The position numbers and the translations under genes are program-made. Below, piece by piece: positions 17,061 through 24,716 of a DNA stretch of 64,000 bases. The DNA lies in the NCBI RefSeq assembly GCF_020883455.1, contig NZ_CP086615.1, positions 1,798,001 to 1,862,000 of the forward strand. Direction: 5' to 3'. The DNA comes from Spiribacter halobius. GTDB taxonomy: Bacteria > Pseudomonadota > Gammaproteobacteria > Nitrococcales > Nitrococcaceae. Within the stretch, counting starts at the first letter, position 1. The number at the start of each line of letters is the position of its first letter. The notes below the pieces were generated by a model. That model made no database searches and was not told the DNA's origin. It was given only the letters and a program-made list of their open reading frames with translations.

Positions 17061-20000
17061 GCGGGACGCGGTTCAGCGACCGCCCGGGCCGGGATGGGGC
17101 GGGCGCCGGGGCGTACCAGCAGCGCGAACGCGGCGGGCACGAAGTAGAAGGAGACGATGGTCGAGAGGAGCACGCCGCCGGCGATGGCGACGGCGAAGGG
17201 TGGCCAGAAGCCGCCGCCGGCGAGGATCAGCGGCAGGAAGCCGCCGAACGTCGTCACCGTGGTGGAGACGAGATGGCGCGCCGCGCCGGTGATGCCGTCG
17301 CGGATGGCGCCGGACTCGCCCCGCAGGGCCGCTGGATCCTCCTGCAAGGCGGTGAGCAGGATGATGGCGGCGTTGATCGATACCCCGATGGAGCCGATCA
17401 CGCCGATCACCGCCTGAATGCCGAAGGGCAGCTGCAGCAGTACCAGCGCGAACAGGCTGAGGCCCATGGCGAGCGCGGCCACCACGGCCGTGAGCCCGGC
17501 GAGGCGGAAGGAGCCGAGGGTTAGGACCACGGTCACGATACTGAGGGAGACGATCAGACCCAGGGGCGCCATCAGGTTGCGCAGGGTTTCGCTGCGGGCG
17601 TCGGCATCGCCGCCGGCCTCGATACGGTAGCCGGGCGGCAGGGTCGGGCCGGTCTCCTCCAGGCGGGTCTGGACCCGGGTGAGCACCTCCTCCGGCAGCA
17701 CGCCGCGGCGCACGAAGCCCTGCACGGTATTGATGCGCTCGCCGTTGCGCCGGTAGATGGTCGTCTCCGAGGGCACGAGCCGGGGTTCGCCGAGTGCTGT
17801 CAGGGGGATGGCGGGAAAGCCATCCGCCCCGATGCCGGCGGCCGGCAGCAGGCCCAGTGAGCTCAGGTCGGCCACGCTGCGGCGTCGCTCCGCGGCGAGC
17901 CGCACGCGAACCGGCAGCTCCTCGGTCCCCTCCACCAGCGAGCCGCCGGTAATGCCCTCCAGGGCGGCATCGAGCTGGTGCGAGGCCCTGTCCAGATCGA
18001 GGCCGGCGAGGCGTACCCGGGCCTCGTCGAGGTCGAGGGCCAGCTTGGGGGCGCCGGCACGCAGCTGCGTGCGCGCCAGCACGATGTCCGGATCCGCGGC
18101 CATGGCCAGGCGCAGCGAGTCGCCGAGCGCGCGCAGGGTACCGAGCTCCGGGCCCACGAGCCGCAATTCCACCGGTGCGTCCACCGGCGGACCCTGCACC
18201 AGCCCGCGAACCACGATCTGTGCCTCCGGCAGCGCCCGGTTCAGGGCCAGCTGCAGGCGGGGTATCACCCGCTCCGTGGCCGCCGGCGAGGTGGTGGTCA
18301 CCAGCGCCTCGGCATAATGCGGCGCGCCGTCCCGGTCCCGCAGCATGTTGTAGTAGAACGGCGGGGCGCTCTCGCCCACCACCCAGTGAGCATGGCTGAC
18401 CTCCGCCTCCGCGCCCAGCACGGCATCAGCCCGGCGCATGGCGCGCTCGGTCTCGGCAATGCTCGCGCCCTCGCGCAGCTCCAGCTGGACGTACAGCTGG
18501 TCGCGGTCGACACCGGGGAAGAACTGGGCCTCCAGGGTCGGGAATGCCGCGAACCCGAGCAGGGGCACGACGGCGGCCCCCATCAGGGCCACCACCGGAT
18601 GCCGTACCGCGAGGCCCACGGAGCCCGCGAACCACCGGCCGAGGCGCCGCGGCCGGATGCCGTTGCGCCAGGCCCCGCCCTGGCCCGGCTCCGGGAGCAG
18701 GTAGCCCGCCAGCGCCGGAGTCACCGTTAGCGAGAGTAAGAGGGAGGCACCGAGCATGACGATCACGGCGATGGCGATGGAGCCGACGAAGTCGCCCGCC
18801 GGCCCCGGCAGCAGCGCCATGGGCATGAAGGCGAGTGCCGTGGTCAGGGTGGAGGCGATGAGCGGCGCGGTCAGGCGCCGGACCGCGTGGCCCACGGCGG
18901 CGACGCGCTGCCGCCCGGTGGCGAGGCCGCGCCGGATCTCGTCGGTCATCACGATGGCGGTGTCCACCATCAGGCCCAGCGCGACGATCAGCCCGGTCAC
19001 GGACATCTGGTGGATCGGTACGCCCAGCCGCTGCAGCACCGCCAGCGAGAGCAGGCTCGCCAGCGGCAGCACGGCGGCCACCACCAGCGCCGCCCGCCAG
19101 CCGAGGGTCACCAGCAGCACGGCGACCACCAGCGTGACGCCGAGCAGCAGGTTCCGGAGCACGCCGCCTAGGCGCTCCGCCGTATAGCGACTCTGGTCGA
19201 ACAGCAGCCGGTGCTCCAGCCCCGCCGGCAGTCGCGCCTCGAAGTCCGTGAGCTCCGCGCGCACCCGGGCCATCCAGCGGTCCACCTGATAGCCGTCGTC
19301 CATGCGCACGGCCACCAGGACGGCGCGCTCGCCGTCGGCAAAGGCCAGGCTCCGGGGTGGCTCCTCGGCCGAGCGCACGATCGTGGCGAGATCGCCCACG
19401 CGCACCAGACGGCCGTCATCGGCCGTGGTGACGGGCACCCGGGCGATGCGGGCAAGGCCTTCGATCTCGCCGGTCACCTGCACCGGCAGGTCCAGGCCGG
19501 TGCCGCGCAGCTGCCCGGCTGGGTCCTTGGCGTCCCCGGCGGCGATGGCCCCGGCAACGTCCCCCGCCGTGAGGCCGAGATCCTCCAGCCGGCGGGGGTC
19601 CACCTGCACGAGCACCTCCTCGTCCGGCGCACCGAAACGCTCGACCACCTCGGCGCCGGGTAGCTGGCGCAGACGGTCCTGCAGCGCCTCGGAGTAGCGG
19701 CCCAGCAGGGAGGGCGGGACTGCGTGGCCGTTCCGGGGGAGGATCGCGCTGATGGCCGTAAACGCACCGGTGCGCTCGGTATCGAGCTGCGGCTCCGGTA
19801 CCCCCGGCGGCAGCGCCGGGCCGGCGTCGGCAAGCGCGTCCCGGATCTCTGACCAGACCTGTTCGATGCGGGCATCCTCGAGCTGGTCCGAGAGCTCGAT
19901 GCGGATGCTGGAAATCCCGCGGCGCGAGGTGGAGGCGATATCGTCGATCTCGGGAATGCCCCGGAGCTCCGTCTCGATCTTCTCCGTGACCAGCGCCTCC

Positions 20001-20182
20001 ACGCGCGCCGGGTCGGCGCCGGGGTAGGGTGTCAGTACCGTGGCGAAAAGGTTGGTGATGCTCGGGTCTTCCTGCCGCCCCATGGCGGCCAGGGCCGACA
20101 GGCCGGCGGCGATCACGAGCAGCAGGATCAACGCCACCAGCCGCGGGCGGCGGTAGCAGAGCGTCGCCAGGTCGTCAGCCAT
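17057..20182 (-). CDS. RND efflux permease (second system)
   Basis: 1041 residues, typical RND length and layout: TM1 near 13-35, periplasmic loop, helices from about 335, second loop and a final helix bundle to about 1025. The TM4 motif is GLMVDTAIVMTDE, keeping one relay Asp with Thr in place of the second, so it belongs to a divergent branch like the first system. It overlaps the adaptor gene by 8 nt. Its TAG stop overlaps the convergent TAG of the MhqO-MhqD gene in CCTAGG, leaving no room for a terminator. Proximity to a quinone-detoxifying enzyme suggests toxic organics as substrates, but this is only inference. Confidence 0.92.
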   Translation of the reverse strand: MADDLATLCYRRPRLVALILLLVIAAGLSALAAMGRQEDPSITNLFATVLTPYPGADPARVEALVTEKIETELRGIPEIDDIASTSRRGISSIRIELSDQLEDARIEQVWSEIRDALADAGPALPPGVPEPQLDTERTGAFTAISAILPRNGHAVPPSLLGRYSEALQDRLRQLPGAEVVERFGAPDEEVLVQVDPRRLEDLGLTAGDVAGAIAAGDAKDPAGQLRGTGLDLPVQVTGEIEGLARIARVPVTTADDGRLVRVGDLATIVRSAEEPPRSLAFADGERAVLVAVRMDDGYQVDRWMARVRAELTDFEARLPAGLEHRLLFDQSRYTAERLGGVLRNLLLGVTLVVAVLLVTLGWRAALVVAAVLPLASLLSLAVLQRLGVPIHQMSVTGLIVALGLMVDTAIVMTDEIRRGLATGRQRVAAVGHAVRRLTAPLIASTLTTALAFMPMALLPGPAGDFVGSIAIAVIVMLGASLLLSLTVTPALAGYLLPEPGQGGAWRNGIRPRRLGRWFAGSVGLAVRHPVVALMGAAVVPLLGFAAFPTLEAQFFPGVDRDQLYVQLELREGASIAETERAMRRADAVLGAEAEVSHAHWVVGESAPPFYYNMLRDRDGAPHYAEALVTTTSPAATERVIPRLQLALNRALPEAQIVVRGLVQGPPVDAPVELRLVGPELGTLRALGDSLRLAMAADPDIVLARTQLRAGAPKLALDLDEARVRLAGLDLDRASHQLDAALEGITGGSLVEGTEELPVRVRLAAERRRSVADLSSLGLLPAAGIGADGFPAIPLTALGEPRLVPSETTIYRRNGERINTVQGFVRRGVLPEEVLTRVQTRLEETGPTLPPGYRIEAGGDADARSETLRNLMAPLGLIVSLSIVTVVLTLGSFRLAGLTAVVAALAMGLSLFALVLLQLPFGIQAVIGVIGSIGVSINAAIILLTALQEDPAALRGESGAIRDGITGAARHLVSTTVTTFGGFLPLILAGGGFWPPFAVAIAGGVLLSTIVSFYFVPAAFALLVRPGARPIPARAVAEPRPA

Positions 20183-21356
20183 CGCTGGCGACCACGCTCA
20201 CCGGCTGCCCCGGTACCAATCGGTGCGGCCCGGCGGTGACCACTGCGGTGCCGGAGCGGAGAGTGCCCCGCACGTAGGCCTGCTCGTCGCGAACGTGCAG
20301 CACTTCAACGGCCTCGCGCACCACCCGCCGTGCGCCGGGCTCGCCGTGCAGCGTCAGCAGCGCCCACAGGCCGCGCTCGGCCTCGGTCAGGGCGGCCAGC
20401 GGCACCCAGAAGCCGCTCGCCTGGATGCGCCGCGCATGGACGAGCTCCACCAGCTCGCCGTAGGGCGGCGCGCTGTCGGCGGCGACGTCGAAGATCGCCT
20501 CGACGGTCCGGGTGCCGCCACTGAGGTCCGGGCGCAGCGCCAGCAATGTGGCGGAAAGGCTGCTGGCGCCGCTCAGCAGGGTATGCCCCTCGCCGGGCTG
20601 CAGGGTTTCGGCGACGTCCGGCGGCACGCCGATGCGGGCCCGACGGGTCGTGGATTCGAGCAGGTCCAGCACCGGCGTGCCCGCGCTTGCGACAGCGCCC
20701 TCGTCAAGATGGCGGGCCGCGACCGTGCCGTCGTAGGGTGCCCGCAACTCGGATTTGCGCAGATCCACATCGATCGCGCGCAGTCCCGCCTCCAGCGTGG
20801 CGACCGCCGCCTCCAGCCGCCGCACCTCCAGGCGCGCCTCGTCGTCCGCTTCCGCCGAGGCGTGGCCGGCGGCGTGCAGGCGGGCGATGCGCTGCTGATC
20901 GAGCCGGGCGATCTCGAGCTGCGCCGTGGTCTCCGCCCGGCGCGCCAGTAGCTGGTCACGCTCCGCGCGGAGCCGATCCGTGTCGAGCCGGGCGATGACA
21001 TCGCCGGCGTCTACCGCGTCGCCCTCGTCCACCCGCACCGTGGTCACGGTGCCGCCGCGCTCGAAGGCGAGCGCCGTGCTGCGCGCGGGCTCCAGGCGGC
21101 CGGCATAGCGCGTCTCGACCACATAGCCGGGCTCTTGCTGGACGCGGGTCACGGCGACGGGCACAGGGTCCGGCGCCGCCGGCGGCGGCTCCTCGGCACG
21201 CAGGTGGAACCACGCGCCGCCGCCGACAAGCAGCCCGATGAACCCGAGTCCCACCAGCGCCGCCCGGAGGCGCGTCCACGGGCCTGGCCGCGACTTGACC
21301 TCTGATCGGGGTGGCGGGCTCGGAACGGGTGACCCGGCGGGGGAGGGGGCGGCCAT
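20175..21356 (-). CDS. RND efflux periplasmic adaptor (second system)
   Basis: 393 residues from the ATG at 21356, chosen because GGGAG lies 6 nt upstream and the longer frame runs through the divergent TetR gene. It has a Pro-rich cytoplasmic N-terminus (1-30), one transmembrane anchor (ALVGLGFIGLLVGGGAWF, about 37-54) and no lipobox, unlike the first adaptor. Next come the first lipoyl half (ALAFERGGTVTTVRVDEGD), a coiled-coil hairpin with many Leu/Ala/Arg heptads, the second half (LRAPYDGTVAARHL), beta-barrel and membrane-proximal domains. It is divergent from a TetR gene and co-translated with the permease. Confidence 0.92.
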   Translation of the reverse strand: MAAPSPAGSPVPSPPPRSEVKSRPGPWTRLRAALVGLGFIGLLVGGGAWFHLRAEEPPPAAPDPVPVAVTRVQQEPGYVVETRYAGRLEPARSTALAFERGGTVTTVRVDEGDAVDAGDVIARLDTDRLRAERDQLLARRAETTAQLEIARLDQQRIARLHAAGHASAEADDEARLEVRRLEAAVATLEAGLRAIDVDLRKSELRAPYDGTVAARHLDEGAVASAGTPVLDLLESTTRRARIGVPPDVAETLQPGEGHTLLSGASSLSATLLALRPDLSGGTRTVEAIFDVAADSAPPYGELVELVHARRIQASGFWVPLAALTEAERGLWALLTLHGEPGARRVVREAVEVLHVRDEQAYVRGTLRSGTAVVTAGPHRLVPGQPVSVVASDG

Positions 21357-21372
21357 GGCGGGCTCCCGGCTG

Positions 21373-21396
21373 TATGTGAATTGGCTTAACATATGT
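21373..21396. promoter_or_regulatory. Candidate TetR operator between adaptor and TetR genes
   Basis: The 122-bp divergent region contains an AT-rich inverted repeat TATGT-N11-ACATA (21373-21393), overlapping a perfect 8-bp palindrome ACATATGT (21389-21396). AcrR-type operators also use TACATA/TATGTA half-sites. Control of both genes from here is expected, but I cannot test binding. Confidence 0.5.
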
Positions 21397-21478
21397 AAGT
21401 CGCGCCAACATCGCAAGCGCTCGCTGCGGCCGCGCCCTGCGCAGGCGATCTGGGTTAACTTGTTGCGGGGAGGGCGGC

Positions 21479-22090
21479 ATGACGAGCACGAAGAAGCGAG
21501 AGCACTATCACCACGGGGCGCTGCGTGAGGCACTGCTCGCGGCCGCCCGCACTCTCGTGAACGAGCATGGCGCGGAGAACTTTTCCCTGGCGGATGCCTG
21601 CCGCCTTGCCGGCGTGAGTACGGCGGCACCCTACCGGCATTTCCGGGACAAGCAGCACGTGCTCGAGGAGGTCACCGCGCAAGGGTTCGAGACCCTGACC
21701 GCCCGCTTTCATCAGGCCATCCGTCGCCACGGCAGCGGCACCATTGCGGCCATCGCCGCCATGGGCAAGGCCTATGTGGCCTTCGCCCGGGAGCAGCCGG
21801 CGGTGTTTCGGCTGATGTTCGGCCAGCAGCCTGCCCTGAAGGACGCGGAGCGGGTGGAGCGCTGCGGCCACGACTGCTTCGGCACGCTCGTCGAGCAAAC
21901 GGCGCTGTACTGCGAGCGCCAGGGGCTGTCCGCCAACGTCAGCGAGGTCGCCGTCCAGCTGTGGACTTTCGTTCATGGCGCCTCCTCGCTCGCGATCGAC
22001 GGGGATTACGACGAGGTGGCGCCAGGGCTGGACATCGAGCGCATGATCGATGACGCCACGCCGAATCTGCTGCCAGTGAAGCGCGGCTGA
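21479..22090 (+). CDS. TetR-family regulator with WHG-type C-terminal domain
   Basis: 203 residues. The N-terminus HYHHGALREALLAAARTLV and the helix-turn-helix ACRLAGVSTAAPYRHFRDK are typical of the TetR branch that starts with YxHG(A/D)LR. The C-terminal domain includes LWTFVHGASSLAIDGDY, the WxxxHG signature giving this domain its name. It is divergent from the second RND set, and an inverted repeat lies between them, so it is probably that system's repressor. Confidence 0.9.
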   Translation: MTSTKKREHYHHGALREALLAAARTLVNEHGAENFSLADACRLAGVSTAAPYRHFRDKQHVLEEVTAQGFETLTARFHQAIRRHGSGTIAAIAAMGKAYVAFAREQPAVFRLMFGQQPALKDAERVERCGHDCFGTLVEQTALYCERQGLSANVSEVAVQLWTFVHGASSLAIDGDYDEVAPGLDIERMIDDATPNLLPVKRG

Positions 22091-22159
22091 GGCAGGGCGG
22101 CTGCGGTAGCCATCGCCCCGGCGCCGGCTGCACACGCCGAAACGATCAGTAATTCCCGG

Positions 22160-23083
22160 TCAGGCGTACGGCGCGATGGCGTTCCGGGCCGGCAGGCGTT
22201 CCGGCCGCCATGCCCCGACCGCCCAGGCGAGCAGCTCGCCGGGCCGTGCGCCGGCCAGAGCGGGAGGTGGCGGCTGCCCGAGGAAGGCGAGCGCAGAGGT
22301 TACGGCTTCTCCGGGGCGCTCGATGTCCAGGGCCGCGCTGCCGACGCTCTTGCTGAGCTTGTGTCCGTCGGGTGCGAGGGCGACCGGCAGATGGAGATAG
22401 CGCGGGGTGTGGAGACCCAGAGCCGCCTGCAGGGCGACCTGTGGTGCGGTGGCTGCCAGCAGGTCGCCACCGCGGACCACGTCGGTGACGCCGAGCTCCG
22501 CATCGTCTACGACCATGGCCAGGTGATAGGCGAACAGGCCGTCGGCCCGCCGGATCACGAAATCCCCGACCTCGGCCTCGAGATCCACCCGTTGCGGGCC
22601 ATGCCGTCGGTCGTCGAAGGCCGGTTGCAGCCCGCGGGTCAGCAGCCGCCAGGAGCGGGCCTCGCGGCCCGGTGGCAGGCCGGCGCGGCAGGTGCCGGGG
22701 TAGATCATGCCCGCCGGGCCGCGGCGGGCAACGGCGGCGATCTCGCGCCGGGTGCAGCCGCAGGGATAGGCCCGGTCCGCGGCCTGCAGCCGCGCCAGGG
22801 CGGCGGCGTAGGCCTCGTCCCGGGCGCTCTGGTAGACGACGGGGCCGTCCCAGGTCAGCCCACAGGCCTCGAGCTGGCGCAGAATCACCGCATCGGCCCC
22901 GGTCACCGCCCGGCCGCGGTCGACGTCGTCGATGCGCACCGCCCAGCTGCCGCCCGCGGCCCGCGCATCCAGCCAGCTGCCCACCGCGGCCACCAGCGAG
23001 CCAAAGTGCAGCGGGCCGGTCGGGCTCGGCGCGAAGCGGCCGACGTAACGGGCGGGTTTCGGGTTTCGCGTTTCGGGCTTCAG
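22160..23083 (-). CDS. gluQ: Glutamyl-Q tRNA(Asp) synthetase, likely CTG start
   Basis: Attaches glutamate to queuosine at position 34 of tRNA(Asp). It resembles the catalytic half of glutamyl-tRNA synthetase. RYVGRFAPSPTGPLHFGSL carries the HIGH-like site, YPCGCTRREI and YPGTCRAG the zinc ligands, and HKLSKSVG the KMSKS-like loop. No ATG, GTG or TTG lies in frame before the essential RFAPSPTG motif; the first is a GTG at 22993, inside the fold. A CTG at 23083 lies 7 nt after a perfect GAGGAGG (23091-23097) and gives 307 residues, near the usual size. Residues 1-10 are encoded by a heptad repeat arm, which may have displaced the original start. QueF, which feeds queuosine synthesis, is also in this window. 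Confidence 0.88.
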   Translation of the reverse strand: MKPETRNPKPARYVGRFAPSPTGPLHFGSLVAAVGSWLDARAAGGSWAVRIDDVDRGRAVTGADAVILRQLEACGLTWDGPVVYQSARDEAYAAALARLQAADRAYPCGCTRREIAAVARRGPAGMIYPGTCRAGLPPGREARSWRLLTRGLQPAFDDRRHGPQRVDLEAEVGDFVIRRADGLFAYHLAMVVDDAELGVTDVVRGGDLLAATAPQVALQAALGLHTPRYLHLPVALAPDGHKLSKSVGSAALDIERPGEAVTSALAFLGQPPPPALAGARPGELLAWAVGAWRPERLPARNAIAPYA

Positions 23084-23392
23084 GTTGGGGCCTCCTCGTG
23101 GTTCTCCGGGGCCTGAACACGGTTTGCCGGCGCCGCGTCGCTCCTACGTTCGCGTGAGCCTGCGAAGCCCCGGAAAATGTCCCTGATCCTATAGAAGGCA
23201 TTGTCTCGCTGTCGCAGGGCGGGCCTGCGTGGGAGCTGGTCTCCGACCGCGAATCGCCGCGCAGCGGCGTACCGTACCGCCCTCCGGGCGCTCTCGCGGT
23301 CGGAGACCGCTCCCACAGGGTGCACAGGCCGGCCGGGAGCTGACGATACTTTCGATGCGGCCGGAAAGGTCGAAACCGGAAGCCCGAAACAC
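23054..23392. repeat. Inverted heptad-repeat locus 1 (gluQ/aminotransferase)
   Basis: The left arm (23054-23084) reads GGGTTTC, GGGTTTC, GCGTTTC, GGGCTTC on the plus strand. The right arm (23364-23392) reads GAAAGGTC, GAAACCG, GAAGCCC, GAAACAC, the same 7-bp unit in opposite orientation with one inserted base. About 280 bp separate the arms and hold a REP-like hairpin. The left arm overlaps the gluQ start. Apart from this locus I see no gene in the gap 23084-23444. Confidence 0.7.
23229..23316. repeat. REP-like palindromic element
   Basis: The left arm at 23229-23252 and the right arm at 23294-23316 are inverted copies of GTGGGAGC(T)GGTCTCCGACC followed by GCGA, differing by one inserted T. 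The 41-bp loop has a smaller GC-rich hairpin (cgccgcgcagcggcg). The GTGGGAGCGG head is the style of REP elements in Pseudomonas and related gammaproteobacteria. Its RNA would form a strong stem in the gluQ leader. Confidence 0.75.
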
Positions 23393-23444
23393 GCCCGGAG
23401 CGCCATTGGTAGACTCGCCGCACACGCCGTGCCCCGGAGGCTTC

Positions 23445-24614
23445 ATGCCCGCGCCGCTGCTTGCCGCCCGCGCCCATCGGATCCAGCCCTTTCACGTCAT
23501 GGCGCTGCTCGCCCGTGCCCGCGAGCTGGAGGCCGCCGGGCGGGGGATCGTGCACATGGAAATCGGCGAGCCGGATTTTCCGACCGCCGAGCCGGTGGTG
23601 GCAGCGGGTCAGCGGGCGCTCGCGGACGGCCATACCGGGTATCTCCCGGCGGCCGGTCTGCCGGCCCTGCGCGAGGCCATCGCCCGGCATTACGCGGACC
23701 GCTACGGCCTCGACGTCGACCCGCAGCGCATCCTCGTCACGCCCGGCGCCAGCGGCGCGCTGGTGGTCGCCCTGGCCCTCGCGGCGGACCCGGGCCGCAA
23801 CGTGCTGCTGCCGGACCCCGGCTATCCGTGCAATCGCAATTTCGTCGAGCTGGTGGATGCATTGCCCCGGGCGGTGGCGGTGGGTCCGGATGACGACTAT
23901 CAACTCACCCCGGCCCTCGCGGAAACCGCCATGGACGAGACCACCGCCGCGCTGGTGGTGGGCTCGCCGGGCAACCCCACCGGGACGCTGGCCACGGCGG
24001 AAAGCCTGCAGGGGCTGGCGGCCCTTGCCGCACACCACCGGGCGACGCTGATCGTCGACGAGATCTACCACGGGCTGCAATACGGCCGGGAGCCCGCCCA
24101 GGCCCTTGCCCACGCGCCGGAGGCCATTGTCGTCAACAGCTTCTCCAAGTACTTCGGCATGACCGGCTGGCGCCTCGGCTGGATGGTGGTGCCGGAGGCC
24201 TGGGCGACGCCGGCGGAGAAGCTGCTGCAGAACCTCTTCATCAGCGCCTCGGCGCCAGCGCAGTATGCGGCCCTGGCCTGTTTCGGCGAGGCGGCTCAGG
24301 AGATCTTCGAAGCCCGCCGCGAGGCCTTCCGCCAGCGGCGGGACTTCCTGCTGCCGGCGCTGCGGGCGCTCGGCTTCCGCATCCCCGGCGAGCCGGCCGG
24401 CGCGTTCTATCTCTACGCTGACGTCAGCGGCCTGACCGACGACAGCTTCGCCTTCGCCGGCGATCTGCTGGAGCGCTCCGGTGTGGCCGCGACGCCGGGT
24501 CTCGACTTTGAGCGCACCGCCCCCCAGCGGCATCTGCGGTTCGCCTATACCACCAGCCTCCCGCAGCTGGAGCAGGGCGTGGAGCGCCTTGCGGCGCATC
24601 TGGCCAGCGGCTGA
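23445..24614 (+). CDS. PLP-dependent aminotransferase, class I
   Basis: 389 residues from the ATG at 23445, with GGAGG five nt upstream. Fold-type I features are in order: substrate-side GYLPAAGLPALREAIA, GSPGNPTGT (about 170), DEIYHGLQYG with the PLP-ring Asp, and the Schiff-base lysine in NSFSKYFGMTGWRLGWMV (about 234). The C-terminal Arg for the substrate carboxylate lies in LRFAYTT. The subgroup includes aspartate/alanine-type enzymes, and I cannot choose the amino acid from sequence. It is divergent from gluQ across the repeat-filled gap. Confidence 0.88.
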   Translation: MPAPLLAARAHRIQPFHVMALLARARELEAAGRGIVHMEIGEPDFPTAEPVVAAGQRALADGHTGYLPAAGLPALREAIARHYADRYGLDVDPQRILVTPGASGALVVALALAADPGRNVLLPDPGYPCNRNFVELVDALPRAVAVGPDDDYQLTPALAETAMDETTAALVVGSPGNPTGTLATAESLQGLAALAAHHRATLIVDEIYHGLQYGREPAQALAHAPEAIVVNSFSKYFGMTGWRLGWMVVPEAWATPAEKLLQNLFISASAPAQYAALACFGEAAQEIFEARREAFRQRRDFLLPALRALGFRIPGEPAGAFYLYADVSGLTDDSFAFAGDLLERSGVAATPGLDFERTAPQRHLRFAYTTSLPQLEQGVERLAAHLASG

Positions 24615-24678
24615 CGGGCAGCGCTCGTCGGCCCGACAGGTCAGGCCCCTGGGCCATGCGTGCGGCGGCTGCTAGCGT

Positions 24679-24694
24679 TTGCGCACGTGCGCAA
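24679..24694. promoter_or_regulatory. Perfect 16-bp palindrome TTGCGCACGTGCGCAA
   Basis: A fully symmetric 16-mer with no loop sits 22 nt before the ATG of the large secreted protein, just upstream of the AAGGAG site. With no T-run after it, it is unlikely to be a terminator; an operator for a dimeric regulator is the better guess. No candidate regulator gene is adjacent. Confidence 0.45.
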
Positions 24695-24716
24695 CACCCA
24701 TCACAAGGAGCGTGCC

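Noticed and set aside
23229-23316. Insertion-sequence remnant
   Set aside because: Inverted ends are present but there is no transposase frame and no target duplication that I can see. A REP-like element fits better.
22146-24599. 817-codon frame spanning gluQ and the aminotransferase on the minus strand
   Set aside because: It is out of frame with gluQ and antisense to the aminotransferase. The recognisable protein motifs lie only in the other frames.
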